The notes under the pieces: generated by a model
The model's input: the letters and a program-made list of their open reading frames with translations, nothing else
Told to the model about the DNA's origin: nothing
Databases searched by the model: none
Source of the DNA: Cranoglanis bouderius
Taxonomy: Eukaryota; Chordata; Actinopteri; Siluriformes; Cranoglanididae
Assembly: GCA_023630585.1 (NCBI GenBank)
Contig: CM042546.1
Coordinates: 18,160,310 to 18,224,309, forward strand
Reading direction: 5' to 3'
DNA: 64,000 bases
Made by a program: the position numbers and the translations under genes
Part shown: positions 10,989 to 20,429 of the stretch, piece by piece
Layout: every line of letters starts with the position of its first letter
Position numbering within the stretch: position 1 is the stretch's first letter

Positions 10989-13900
10989 CTTGGACTTTCC
11001 ACAACGACGGATACGGTTACCTGAAAGACATAAAAGATAGAAAAGATAAAAATGATATCACACACACACACACACACACACACATAAATAAATATAAATA
11101 TAACACCCACCAACAAGTAGGAGAATGGACAGGAACACAAGGACTCCAGCAATGGATAAACCAACAATGCGCAGAGTTTCATAGTCTGCAAAAACATCAT
11201 ATTTAAAGAAATACTCACTCATGCTGATCCATCCTTCAAATTATTAGATTTAAAAATAAATTAATAAAAATTATATATACAGTGGAGGAAAAAAGTATTT
11301 GATCCCCTGCTGATTTTGTACGTTTGCCCACTGACAAAAAAATGATCAGTCTATAATTTTAATGGTAGGTGTATTTTAACAGTGAGAGACAGAATAACAA
11401 CAAAAAAATCCAGAAAAACGCATTTCAAAAAAGTTATAAATTGATTTGCATTTTAATGAGGGAAATAAGTATTTGACCCCTTCGACTTAGTACTTGGTGG
11501 CAAAACCCTTGTTGGCAACACAGAGGTCAGACGTTTCTTCTAGTTGGCCACCAGGTTTGCACAAATCTCAGGAGGGATTTTGTCCCACTCCTCTTTACAG
11601 ATCCTCTCCAACTCATTAAGGTCATTTTCAATGCTCTGGCTGAGGGAAGGAGGTTCTCACCCAAGATGTGACGGTACATGGCCCCGTCCATCATCCCTTT
11701 GATGCGGTGCAGTTGTCCTGTCCCCTTAGCAGAAAAACACCCCCAAAGCATAATGTTCCCACCTCCATGTTTGACGGTGGGGATGGTGTTATGACTTGGG
11801 GTCATAAGCAGCATTCCTCCTCCTCCAAACACAGCGAGTTGAGTTGATGCCAAAGAGATCTGACCACACCTGACCACAACACTTTCACCCAGTTCTCCTC
11901 TGAATCATTCAGACAAACTTCAGACGGGCCTGTACATGTGCTTTCTTGAGCAGGGGGACCTTATGGGTGCTGCAGGATTTCAGTCCTTCACGGCGTAGTG
12001 TGTTACCAATTGTTTTCTTGGTGACTATGGTCCCAGCTGCCTTGAGATCATTAACAAGATCCTCCCGTGTAGTTCTGGGCTGATTCCTCACCGTTCTCAT
12101 GATCATTGACACTCCACGAGGTGAGATCTTGCATGGAGCCCCAGACCGAGGGAGACTGACAGTTTCTTCCATTTGCGAATAATCGCACCAACTGTTGTCA
12201 CCTTCTCACCAAGCTGCTTGGCGATGGTCTTGTAGCCCATTCCAGCCTTGTGTAGGTCTACAATCTTGTCTCTGACATCCTTGGACAGCTATTTGGTCTT
12301 GGCCATGGTGGAGAGTTTGGAATCTGATTGATTGATTGCTTCTGTGGACAGGTGTCTTTTATACAGGTAACAAACTGAGATTAGGAGCACTCCCTTTAAG
12401 AGAGTGCTCCTAATCTCAGTTTATTACCTGTGTAAAAGACACCTGGGAGCCAGAAATCTTGCTGACTGATAGAGGATCAAATACTTATGTCCCTCATTAA
12501 AATGCAAATCAATTTATAACTTTTTTGAAATGCGTTTTTCTGGATTTTTTTTTGTTGTTCTTCTGTCTCTCACTGTTAAAATACACCTACTATTAAAATT
12601 ATAGACTGATAATTTCTTTGTCAGTGAACAAACGAACAAAATCAGCTGGGGATCAAAAACTTTTTCCCCCACTGTACATATATAATCATTCTCACCATAC
12701 ACAAAATCAGCATCAGGGTCCACATCAGGTGCTGTGGAACAGAAATTTGCTCATGAATGCTCAAGAATACACACTTCTATAATCTTGTATATACTGTAAA
12801 CCTGTACCTGTTTAAATGTTTTTTACACAGTAAAAGGTATAAAATTATGCCTAAAAATTTATTAACAAATATAGAATTCCAAGAGCTGAAAAATGAAATG
12901 TGTTAATTCAGCAACATTAGACATTAGGGTGCAAATACCTTTATAAATTACATACTAGTAAACTCCAGGCAGGTGCTGTCAGGTTTATAGCACTAATAAC
13001 AACATCTACTTAAAGATGTTTCTTCCTCATAAACATACAGTCATAATCCAACAGTTATAATGGGGACAGATTTGCAGAGCATATTACAAGGAAACGTTTA
13101 CTGCTGTAAATTCTGTAAAGTATCTATTGGTTGCTATAGTCGATCATTTCTTAATACAATACTGACTGGAATTTGGTGATATACTGTACGTCTAATTTAC
13201 ATGAAACATCACATAAATTCAAATAACCCATTAATGCAGTTTCTCTGAAATTAAGTGTATTAAGGAAACAAACATAGACTATGAACTATGGAAGTATGCT
13301 TATTTTTAATAAAGCTGAAACTCAACTGTATTTATAACATTTCTAAAAATTATTTTAAAGTAGGCCTACTCAAATTGGTCTGATTTAATTAAAGCTACAT
13401 TAATAAATGTGGGTGATCAAAGTTTTCACTTAAGTAAACAAATCCTCATGTCATATAAACAAAATGCTGAAAGAACTGAATATGGCAAAATTGAATAAAA
13501 TCATGCCTGGCATGTTTTAGCATTTTTGTTTTTGTTATTTAATAAATTCCAGTGTATAAATACACTTCAAATTTATACACATAAATTTTATCTTTTTTTA
13601 TTTTATTTCATGCAATCATGGTGGAGGTGAAGGAGCTTGCTAAATTTCTCAGCGACAACATTATTAAATAACAGTTGACTGGAAAAAGCTACAGAGCCAA
13701 AGCAAACATCCCAGTCAGTACAACTGGTTTGATAATTTTCAGGTGGAAAGTTCATGTAACCACAGCTAATCATCTTCAGACAGGTAGACCTTTGCAAGCT
13801 TTCACAACGCGCTCTCAGTCTAACAGTAAGGAAGGTAAGAGTTGAAAAGAGTTGCAGGATGACCTGAAAGCAGCAGGAACAACAGTTACAGAGAGAAAAA

Positions 13901-15084
13901 TAAATGCACTGCAATCATCTCCCCATGTTTCTACACCTCACACTAAACTGCTCTGCTAAAAACAAAAGAAGCACAGAGATGCACATCTAAAAGCATTTAG
14001 ACAAATCAGGAATGAACATTTTTGGAACGATATACTCTGGTCAAACAAAAGAAAAATAGAACTCTGTCAATAATTCAGCTCATCGTGTTCTGGAGAAAGG
14101 ATGGCTCCATGTGTGATTGCAAGAACATTTCCCAGGTGAAGTATGGAGGTGTGAGCATCATGATATGGAGCTGCTTTGCTGTAAACATTACAGGTCATCG
14201 GAGGATGGAGGGATATACCAGAATATGTTCGAGTAGAATTTAATCTCATCAGCCAAGAACATGAACAAAAAAGAACCCCAATGCTGCAAAAAGTTAATGA
14301 CTTCTTACCACAGACACCTCAAAGCTGTAGGTAATTTGTGGTGTCCGAATACATTTTTCCCTATAAATTTCATTTTATAAACATATCTTTCAAAAGACAT
14401 TGTGTGTGTAAAAGTGAAGTGGATATACTGTTTACTGTATGCTGGAAGAATATTAAATAACAAAAAGAAAAAGAAAAAAAAAAGCTGGTAGTCAACAGCT
14501 TCTGACCAATCAGAGTGGAGAATTCAACAGTATTGTGGAATAATTGTTTTTAAATACTGTTATTTCTCATATAATTTAAAAGTATCCAACACTGAACCAT
14601 CACTTCTCTAATTCTTCTCTAAATATCAACTACTTTATCTTTTGTACATTCACCCAGAATTTAAAAAAACAAAACAAAATGCAAGGTCAGTGAAAACCTT
14701 AAAGCTACATTCTACGATTTATTGAATCAGATTTTATTTGCACCAAATATAAATATAATATAAAAACATTCTCACAGGTTCCCAAAAATTGTACCCTTTA
14801 TTAACCAAATGTGTGAGTATATCAATTTTTTATTGTTTACAAATAAAGCATGGACTCATTAGAATTTCATACTGGAGCATTGAGTAATTTAATATTTAAT
14901 ATTTAATATTTAATATTTATTGGTTCTTATTGGATCTACAGCTCTGTCTATGAAACTGTAGAGGACCATATACTGCATCTTTAACTCATTCATTCAGCTT
15001 TTCACAGTTAAAGTGAATTCATCACCACGTTGCAGATCTAAAATTACGTGAATTAACTTCACGCTTACCTCCTGCAGATGACAT
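10989..15084 (-). CDS. FXYD-domain Na,K-ATPase regulator (FXYD2-like), spliced, 3' end unresolved
   Basis: FXYD proteins are small one-pass membrane proteins that bind the Na,K-ATPase alpha subunit and tune its kinetics. Four minus-strand coding exons with GT-AG borders join in frame: 15084-15069 (ATG start), 12731-12696, 11185-11111 and 11020-10989, with phases 1, 1, 1 and 0 at their ends. The 53 codons read MSSAGAPDVDPDADF, then VYDYETLR completing the F-V-Y-D signature (residues 15-18), a hydrophobic helix of about residues 24-43 (VGLSIAGVLVFLSILLLVG), and a basic tail GNRIRRCGKSK. There is no signal peptide, as in FXYD2 and FXYD7; the DVDP block also recalls FXYD2. The usual Pro before FXYD is Asp, the second family Gly is Ser37, and the Ser after the helix is Gly43. 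A Tc1 element sits in the intron between exons 2 and 3 of the coding set. The stop codon was not found. FXYD6 or FXYD7 remain possible. Confidence 0.85.
11057..11085. repeat. (CA)n microsatellite in FXYD intron
   Basis: A short CA tract in the roughly 90 bp intron between the transmembrane exon and the basic-tail exon. Confidence 0.9.
11278..12677 (-). mobile_element. Tc1 element with ~200 bp inverted repeats, deleted transposase
   Basis: The terminal inverted repeats run TACAGTGGAGG... (11278-11486) and ...CCCCCACTGTA (about 12470-12677) and are flanked by TA, the Tc1 target site. The minus strand carries transposase: the helix-turn-helix region at 12172-11909 (SLPRSGAPCKISPRG, TVRNQPRTTREDLVNDL) and the GGGNIMLWGCFSAKGTGQL block at about 11770-11700. 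Directly after ENLLPSARALK the reading jumps to the C-terminal end (WDKIPPE/CANLVA-like, in another frame), so the DNDPKH-to-LNPIENLW part with the second Asp and the third acidic residue is missing. A near-perfect hairpin spans about 12354-12444. The element lies in an FXYD intron, in the same orientation as the gene. Confidence 0.9.
12354..12444. repeat. Long inverted repeat (hairpin) inside the Tc1 element
   Basis: The left arm TGTCTTTTATACAGGTAACA, continuing into ACTGAGATTAGGAGCACTC, pairs with GAGTGCTCCTAATCTCAGT, continuing to TTACCTGTGTAAAAGACA. The arms are about 40 bp with few mismatches and the loop is CCTTTAAGA-like. I recall a similar hairpin from related fish Tc1 copies, so it is probably part of the element. 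Confidence 0.85.
12678..13599. other. FXYD exon 12731-12696 and intron sequence
   Basis: Apart from the 36 bp FXYD exon, this is AT-rich intron with no recognised element. Confidence 0.5.
13600..14345 (+). mobile_element. Tc1/mariner transposase relic in FXYD intron
   Basis: Plus-strand decayed transposase. At 13600-13920 it has ATGGTGGAGGTGAAGGAGCT-type N-terminal sequence with GGTAGACCTTTGCAAGC near the linker. At 14022-14243 an open frame reads QVKYGGVSIMIWSCFAVNIT, the equivalent of the Tc1 GGGSIMLWGCFS block with the first catalytic Asp region upstream. In-frame stops are frequent. No terminal repeats were identified. Confidence 0.75.
14346..15068. other. FXYD intron sequence
   Basis: AT-rich intron. 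It includes a short tandem run of TAATATT units at about 14888-14920. Confidence 0.5.
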
Positions 15085-15125
15085 GGTGGATGTTTGTTGG
15101 ATGGTGGCAGTGCAGAATCGGAAAA

Positions 15126-15600
15126 CTGTGGATTTCACAATGGATTTAGAAGGTGACAGGAAACAATTGTTCACAGGAGAGACAGCAGCCTGGTCCAGTC
15201 AGATGTTCAGATTTTTTGCTTTATGCAACTGTATTACGTTGTATTATGGACACTAAAGAGGAATAAAAATGTTATATGCAATTCTGATCAATTTAGATCT
15301 AAAATACAAACAAACACATTGATAGGATAAAGAGCTAATTCTTTCTCTCTCTTTTCTTTCTGCTGTCTGACCCTGAAGTTGTCTATCTGTCTCTAAATAG
15401 TTTTCCTAACATACACAAACCTCAGCAGTGTAAATGTAACCTTTGTCTACATAATCTTTATCTGGATAACCTTTGTACACACAGCACAAGGTGTGGTGAC
15501 TATTGAGCCGAAGACACAACATTTCAAACATCTAGTTCTTTTAATTTTTAACTCCATTTGTGGATTGACAGAAACAGTGGTTTATTTAATTATACCTCAA
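15126..15600. repeat. Local direct duplication flanking FXYD exon 2, copy 1
   Basis: Ordered blocks CTGTGGATTTCACAATGG, CTGGTCCAGTCAGA, GCAACTGTATTA, ATGTAACCTTTGTCTACATA, TTTGTACACACAGCACA and GTGGTTTATTTAATTAT recur in the same order at 17628-17985. The copies are diverged and differ by small indels. Confidence 0.75.
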
Positions 15601-15818
15601 GCAATACCTAATGACTTCATCATATATCATTTTAGACTTCTTTAGACTTCGTTTTAGCACTTTACGTGATATCTTAGGGTACGGATGTAACATACAAACC
15701 TTCAACTGCTCTAAACTAGTACTGTTACTAGTACTATTAGTACCAATTAGTAAGTTGACAGCAGTTACTTTGCGCACATTTTTGAATCTACTTGAATGGG
15801 AGTTCATATATAAATATG

Positions 15819-15832
15819 TGATGATGATGATT

Positions 15833-15869
<37 letters not shown>

Positions 15870-15897
15870 GGAGGAGGAGGAGGAGGAGGAGGAGGAA
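15819..15897. repeat. Compound (GAT)n(GAG)n microsatellite
   Basis: A GAT run with one interruption turns into a GAG run (15868-15893). The purine-rich second half gives an artificial Met/Arg-rich frame. Confidence 0.9.
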
Positions 15898-17065
15898 GAA
15901 AAATAATATACATGTTTACAATTATTGCAATTAGGGCTGGTGAAATAACACCCTGATCAATTATGATACGCTTGTATATAATGATATATTAATACCATTT
16001 TAATACAAATTTGTTCTAATAACATTTACAAAACCTGGATACAGATTTTATATTTCTTTTCTACTGCTTTAAATCTCTAAATTGTTAAATGTTCAAATTT
16101 TTACAGCTTTTTAAATAAATTTACATTTACATACATAGATTTTAAATAAAAGTATCATCAAAATGTTTTAAAGGTTTATTTTTAAATGCAGTATTACTGG
16201 TTCGCTGACAGTTTATTAGAAAACCTTTTTTATTGTGATGTTGGATTGTGCGATATAATGATTTAATCATCGCTACAGATATCCAGTAATGTTTACTCTG
16301 ATTATATTATATTACCTGCAAACTTTATGCATTTTGCATAGAAGCTCCACAATTAAACACTGCAATACACTAGAATGAACCATCACTCAAAAATATGTGA
16401 ACAGATCATTGTTTTTCTCCCCAATAAAATGAGAAATGAGTCAATAGACATATGAATCTGAAATGTTTTGTGCAGATGTTTTGGAGGCCCTGCACCTTCA
16501 CTTTCATCTCACATGCGCTCGACTGTTAGCTAACAGGTTTATCCTCACCTTCTGTCAAGGTATATGGAGAATACTTTGAACTCATTAATGTGAAATACAA
16601 TGTATGTTCAACTTAGACACGTTTATATGATAACATCAGTTAAATTAGTTAGATAACAGCAGTGTATTTGTTAGTGATGTCAACAAAATATTTTGGCCAA
16701 AATTGGGCAGTTCCAGTTTTCAGCTTGAAGAGAAAAATGGATGAACTTTTTTGACCTAAAAATATTAAACAGGTCTCCAACAAAGTGTCAAATCTAATAC
16801 TTACAATTAATGTAAATGTTGATAAAAGTGAAAGTTAGAAAGTGAATAAAAACACTTAATAAAAGCACAGACTAGTTCAAACGCTTTGAGAGAAGAAATG
16901 GTGGGAATGTTCATTTACCGGTCTAGATTTATCAGTTCTTGGCAATTAAATAATTTATTGTGATTTTTTCACATGGAAAATTGTGAGCCTATTATAGTAT
17001 AATACACCTTTATTTATGATTGTTCATGGTAATAAAAACTCTTTTAATGCCATATACAGTATATA

Positions 17066-17215
17066 TAGATGGGTGACAAATTAAAGGAAAAAATGTGTGT
17101 CTCTGCTATGTTGGGGGTTTATTTTGCTGGTTTGGGTTCAGTTTTCTCCTTGGAGAGAAGGTTCGCTATAAATCACTACAAAGTTGTTGTTTTTTTTTCC
17201 TTTGTCACCCACCTG
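17066..17215. mobile_element. MITE with terminal inverted repeats
   Basis: The left end TAGATGGGTGACAAATTAAA and the right end TTCCTTTGTCACCCACCTG are inverted repeats enclosing about 100 bp (CTATGTTGGGGGTTTATTTT and so on). It shares termini and interior with the larger Tc1-like family represented at 8530-8790 and 59560-59720, so it looks like an internally deleted derivative. Confidence 0.75.
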
Positions 17216-17391
17216 GATCTGTTATATTATAGATTTCACACAGATGAAATCCATCTTTTAATATTCTCTGCTGTTTGTTAGATAACAATACAATATCCTG
17301 GTCTTACTATACATTAAAAAAAACTACACAACAGACAACACTATCACATATGGTGTACATTTGGTATAAATTCGAATTGTGTTTCACTTAC

Positions 17392-17510
17392 CTCGGTCAC
17401 AAAGAGGCTCTGATCCCTGTGAAGATCAGGCTGGGGTGAAAGCTCTTCCAGTTCTTATCAGTGTGCGCTTAGTCTTTCCACTTCCTCTTCTGAGTCTCCA
17501 TAAATATAAA
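17392..17510 (-). promoter_or_regulatory. FXYD first (non-coding) exon and TATA-like promoter
   Basis: On the minus strand a TATA-like ATTTATATTTATGG (about 17498-17511) is followed by a segment with no ATG that ends at a strong donor (GACCGAG|gtaag, exon end 17392). This would splice to the acceptor at 15126 (AAATCCACAG) and reach the ATG at 15084. The transcription start is inferred to be near 17475. Confidence 0.5.
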
Positions 17511-17627
17511 TGCTCTGCCCATACCAATGAACCTTTTATCAGTCAATAACTTGTGGCCTTCAAGTTATAAAACATTGTCTTTCTTAACCTTTGGAATCAT
17601 CACTCAATTGCAAACCCATATCACAAA

Positions 17628-17985
17628 GGAGCACTGTGGATTTCACTATTTAGTAGGTGTCAAAGAACATACTGGTCCAGTCAGACACTTTCTGCAACTG
17701 TATTAGTGCGATTATTAAAAAGGTACTGTCAAATATGAATAAAATTTCTTTTAAATATACAATTCAGATAAAAAAAATGAAAAAAAGAAAACTTTTTTTA
17801 GCATTTTAAATGTAACCTTTATCGACATAATCTTTGTACACACAGCACAGTCTCATAGGTATTATAGCTATTAAGCAAAAGTATGATCAATTTATAATAA
17901 ATAAATAAATTTAATGTGTTTTGTACTTTTAGCTTAATTTGAGCATTGACGAGACAGAGTGGTTTATTTAATTATCATTTTAGAA
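17628..17985. repeat. Local direct duplication, copy 2 (upstream of FXYD promoter)
   Basis: Diverged copy of 15126-15600: CACTGTGGATTTCAC, CTGGTCCAGTCAGACA, GCAACTGTATTAGTG, AATGTAACCTTTATCGACAT, TTTGTACACACAGCACAG, GTGGTTTATTTAATTATC. Confidence 0.75.
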
Positions 17986-17999
17986 CTTTATTTTCCTGA

Positions 18000-18365
18000 T
18001 TGCTGAGGGGACACGTCAATGCCGAATTTGGTTCCTGACTCCATTTCCCATAATGCACCTCCGACTACAAACATGGCTGCCATGGACTCCAACTCCCAGT
18101 TCACACACTCAAGTTCACCTGATTGTTTATTGATTGCACACACCTGGACTCAATCACCTCCACACTATTTAAACACACTCGCAGCACATTTGTGAAGTAT
18201 TTATTTAGTGCTGTTTCTCATCTGACGTGCCAAGCCGTTGATTCATGTCCTCTGATTTCCTGTTTGTGCATCGCCTAACCCTTTGCCTGATTCTGGATTC
18301 TGATCTCGAGATTGTGTCCTGAGATGTCCTGTGCCACTGTTTACTCCTTTACTTTAGCTGCAGTG
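18000..18365 (+). repeat. LTR-like fragment (probable gypsy-type LTR)
   Basis: CCATAATGCACCTCCGAC, CACACACCTGGACTCAATCA, a TATA-like CACACTATTTAAACACAC and a downstream GATTTCCTGTTTGTGCATCG, GATTCTGGATTCTGATC region give the layout of a fish retrotransposon LTR with its promoter. No partner LTR or internal region is adjacent, so it may be a solo LTR. Confidence 0.45.
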
Positions 18366-19370
18366 AACTGTTTGGGGGAAAAGCTAGAAATGGGGAAATT
18401 CACTTATATAGTCTCCTTGTATGCAAAGATAAAATCATGATAATGATTAAAATGTTTGATGTAAAATTCAAACTAACACATGTCTGGGTATACAAAATTA
18501 AAATAAAATGAATAAAAATAAAAATAAAAAGCTGTCTGCAGGCTTATACATTTAAAGAAGTCAAAGGGAAGTGTTCCATATTGTTACTTTATCTATTTGT
18601 TTAATTCTTGCTCATAAGCTTAATATTTTGCCATTTTGGGTTTGGCCCTTTGTTTTGTGTTTGTGTTTTTTCTTTTTTAATATATACATTTACAAATCTC
18701 TTAAAAGTGACGTGGCATTTACACACACAAAAGTTTCATAATCATGTTGTTAGTGAAGTGGCTTGAACACAGACTAGTGACACTGTAGTGAGTGCTTCTG
18801 TGTCCTTGATGTCCAACATACACCTGGATCACAGGTCTGTATGCAGGTACAGAGCTGAGCAGTGATGTATCTACATTAGAGATCCATAGCTACCACAAAG
18901 CTTTCCTCCAAATCCTCTTCTTTATTTTTATATCCTGACAGTCATGGAATGAATCAGCTCCAGCATCATCATTAATAAATGAGGTTTAGTCATAGCTATG
19001 AGTTTCAAGCAAGTCTGTAGGACGAAAAGGACTAAAAGTATATATAATTTGCTATAAAAATACTAAATTGAACTTCACAATTTTATGACATTGCTGCCTG
19101 GTTCGTATGGACTTTTAGCTATGCTAGCATTTTGGATAAACTTTTTTACACCCACAAAGTAACAAACATTCATTCTTATCTGGAACATTATTAGATTTGT
19201 AGGTTTCTTTAGATTTATGAAAACAAAAGTAAACAAAGGATTTAGTGGAAATGCCATAAATAGGACAGATACGTGCAGGGAGACGATACAGCAATGGAAC
19301 ACCTATTAATGTATTTATATCAAGTACATAGTAAGGAATAAGCTCTCCTTTCCCCTTGTATCGAACATTG

Positions 19371-19410
<40 letters not shown>

Positions 19411-19866
19411 AAGTTCTAGACGTCTAGACTGTATATGTAAATAACAGTTGTTTGGTGGCAGTGGAAATCTACCTGATACTTCAGAACATCCCATGTCCAA
19501 TAGTGTTTAGGTCTGGTGTTTAAGAGGCATTTTAATTTATCTTAGTATTAATAAAACTTCTAAATGTACTTTGTAATTTGTTAAGCAATGCTTGAGCATC
19601 TTGAGGTTTTCAACAGTGTATCCAAGGAGCCATTTGTCCAGGCCTTACAAAAGACTCCCAGTGAACTGTTAGCAACACACAGCTTAGCTTGTAGGCTTTC
19701 TTTGGGCTTTTCCAAACATAAACATGCCCAAATGTAAAAAGCATACAGTATGCAACACCAATTCAGGACACTTCCCCTCCCTGCCAGCAGGGGTCACAAT
19801 CTGCAGAACTCATAGAGTTAAAATACATATAGAGAGAGCACACTGGTCGTGTCACTGGTCATAACA
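18366..19866. other. Intergenic, nothing recognised
   Basis: AT-rich sequence with a homopolymer A tract at 19371-19409. The minus-strand frame 19075-19302 has no family similarity that I can see. Confidence 0.4.
19371..19409. repeat. Poly(A) tract
   Basis: 39 consecutive A. It might be the tail of a degraded retroposon, but the flanks are not recognisable. Confidence 0.85.
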
Positions 19867-20429
19867 TACAGTGCTGTGCAAAAGTTTTAGACACATGCAA
19901 AGAAATGCTGTAGAGCAAAGATGCCTTCAAAATAATGAAATTAAATGTTTCTACATTAAAATAAAATACTATAAAGAGCAGTAAACAGTAGTAAATGAAA
20001 CAAAGTCAATATTTGGTGTGACAAAAAAATAAAAAATAAAATAAAAATAGTAGTCTCCGGTACAATGTGTGCAGTTTTATAAGGAAATGAGCTGGTGAGT
20101 TTTATTGAGCATCTTGCAGAACCAGACACAGTTCTTCTGGAGACTTTGACTTTCGCAAAGCACTCGCTTCTTATTTTTGCAGCAAAACCCAGCAGCCTTC
20201 ATTGTGTTTTTTTGTCTGAAAAGTGTCTCTTACGTAATCTGCTGCTTTCTTTAATGACATACAAACATTTTTCTGTAACATTTCATTTTGTGCTGGAAAA
20301 CTAATGTTTGGGAAACTAAAATGTTTTTTGTATTGACTTGATAATGTAGAAGTCATAAAATAAAACATCTATAACTAAGTTTGTACTAAAAAATAAATAG
20401 GGTGCCTAAAACTTTTGCACAGTACTGTA
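19867..20429. mobile_element. Non-autonomous Tc1-like element with inverted repeats
   Basis: The left end TACAGTGCTGTGCAAAAGTT and the right end AACTTTTGCACAGTACTGTA are inverted repeats. The interior contains AAAGTCAATATTTGGTGTGA, typical of sequence next to Tc1 ends, but no transposase. Another piece of this family, in the opposite orientation, lies at 32698-32836. Confidence 0.8.

Larger units (their letters stand above)
15601..17391. other. FXYD intron 1 sequence
   Basis: The intron lies between the non-coding first exon and the ATG exon. It carries the GAT/GAG microsatellite and the MITE listed separately. No other coding signal was seen. Confidence 0.5.
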
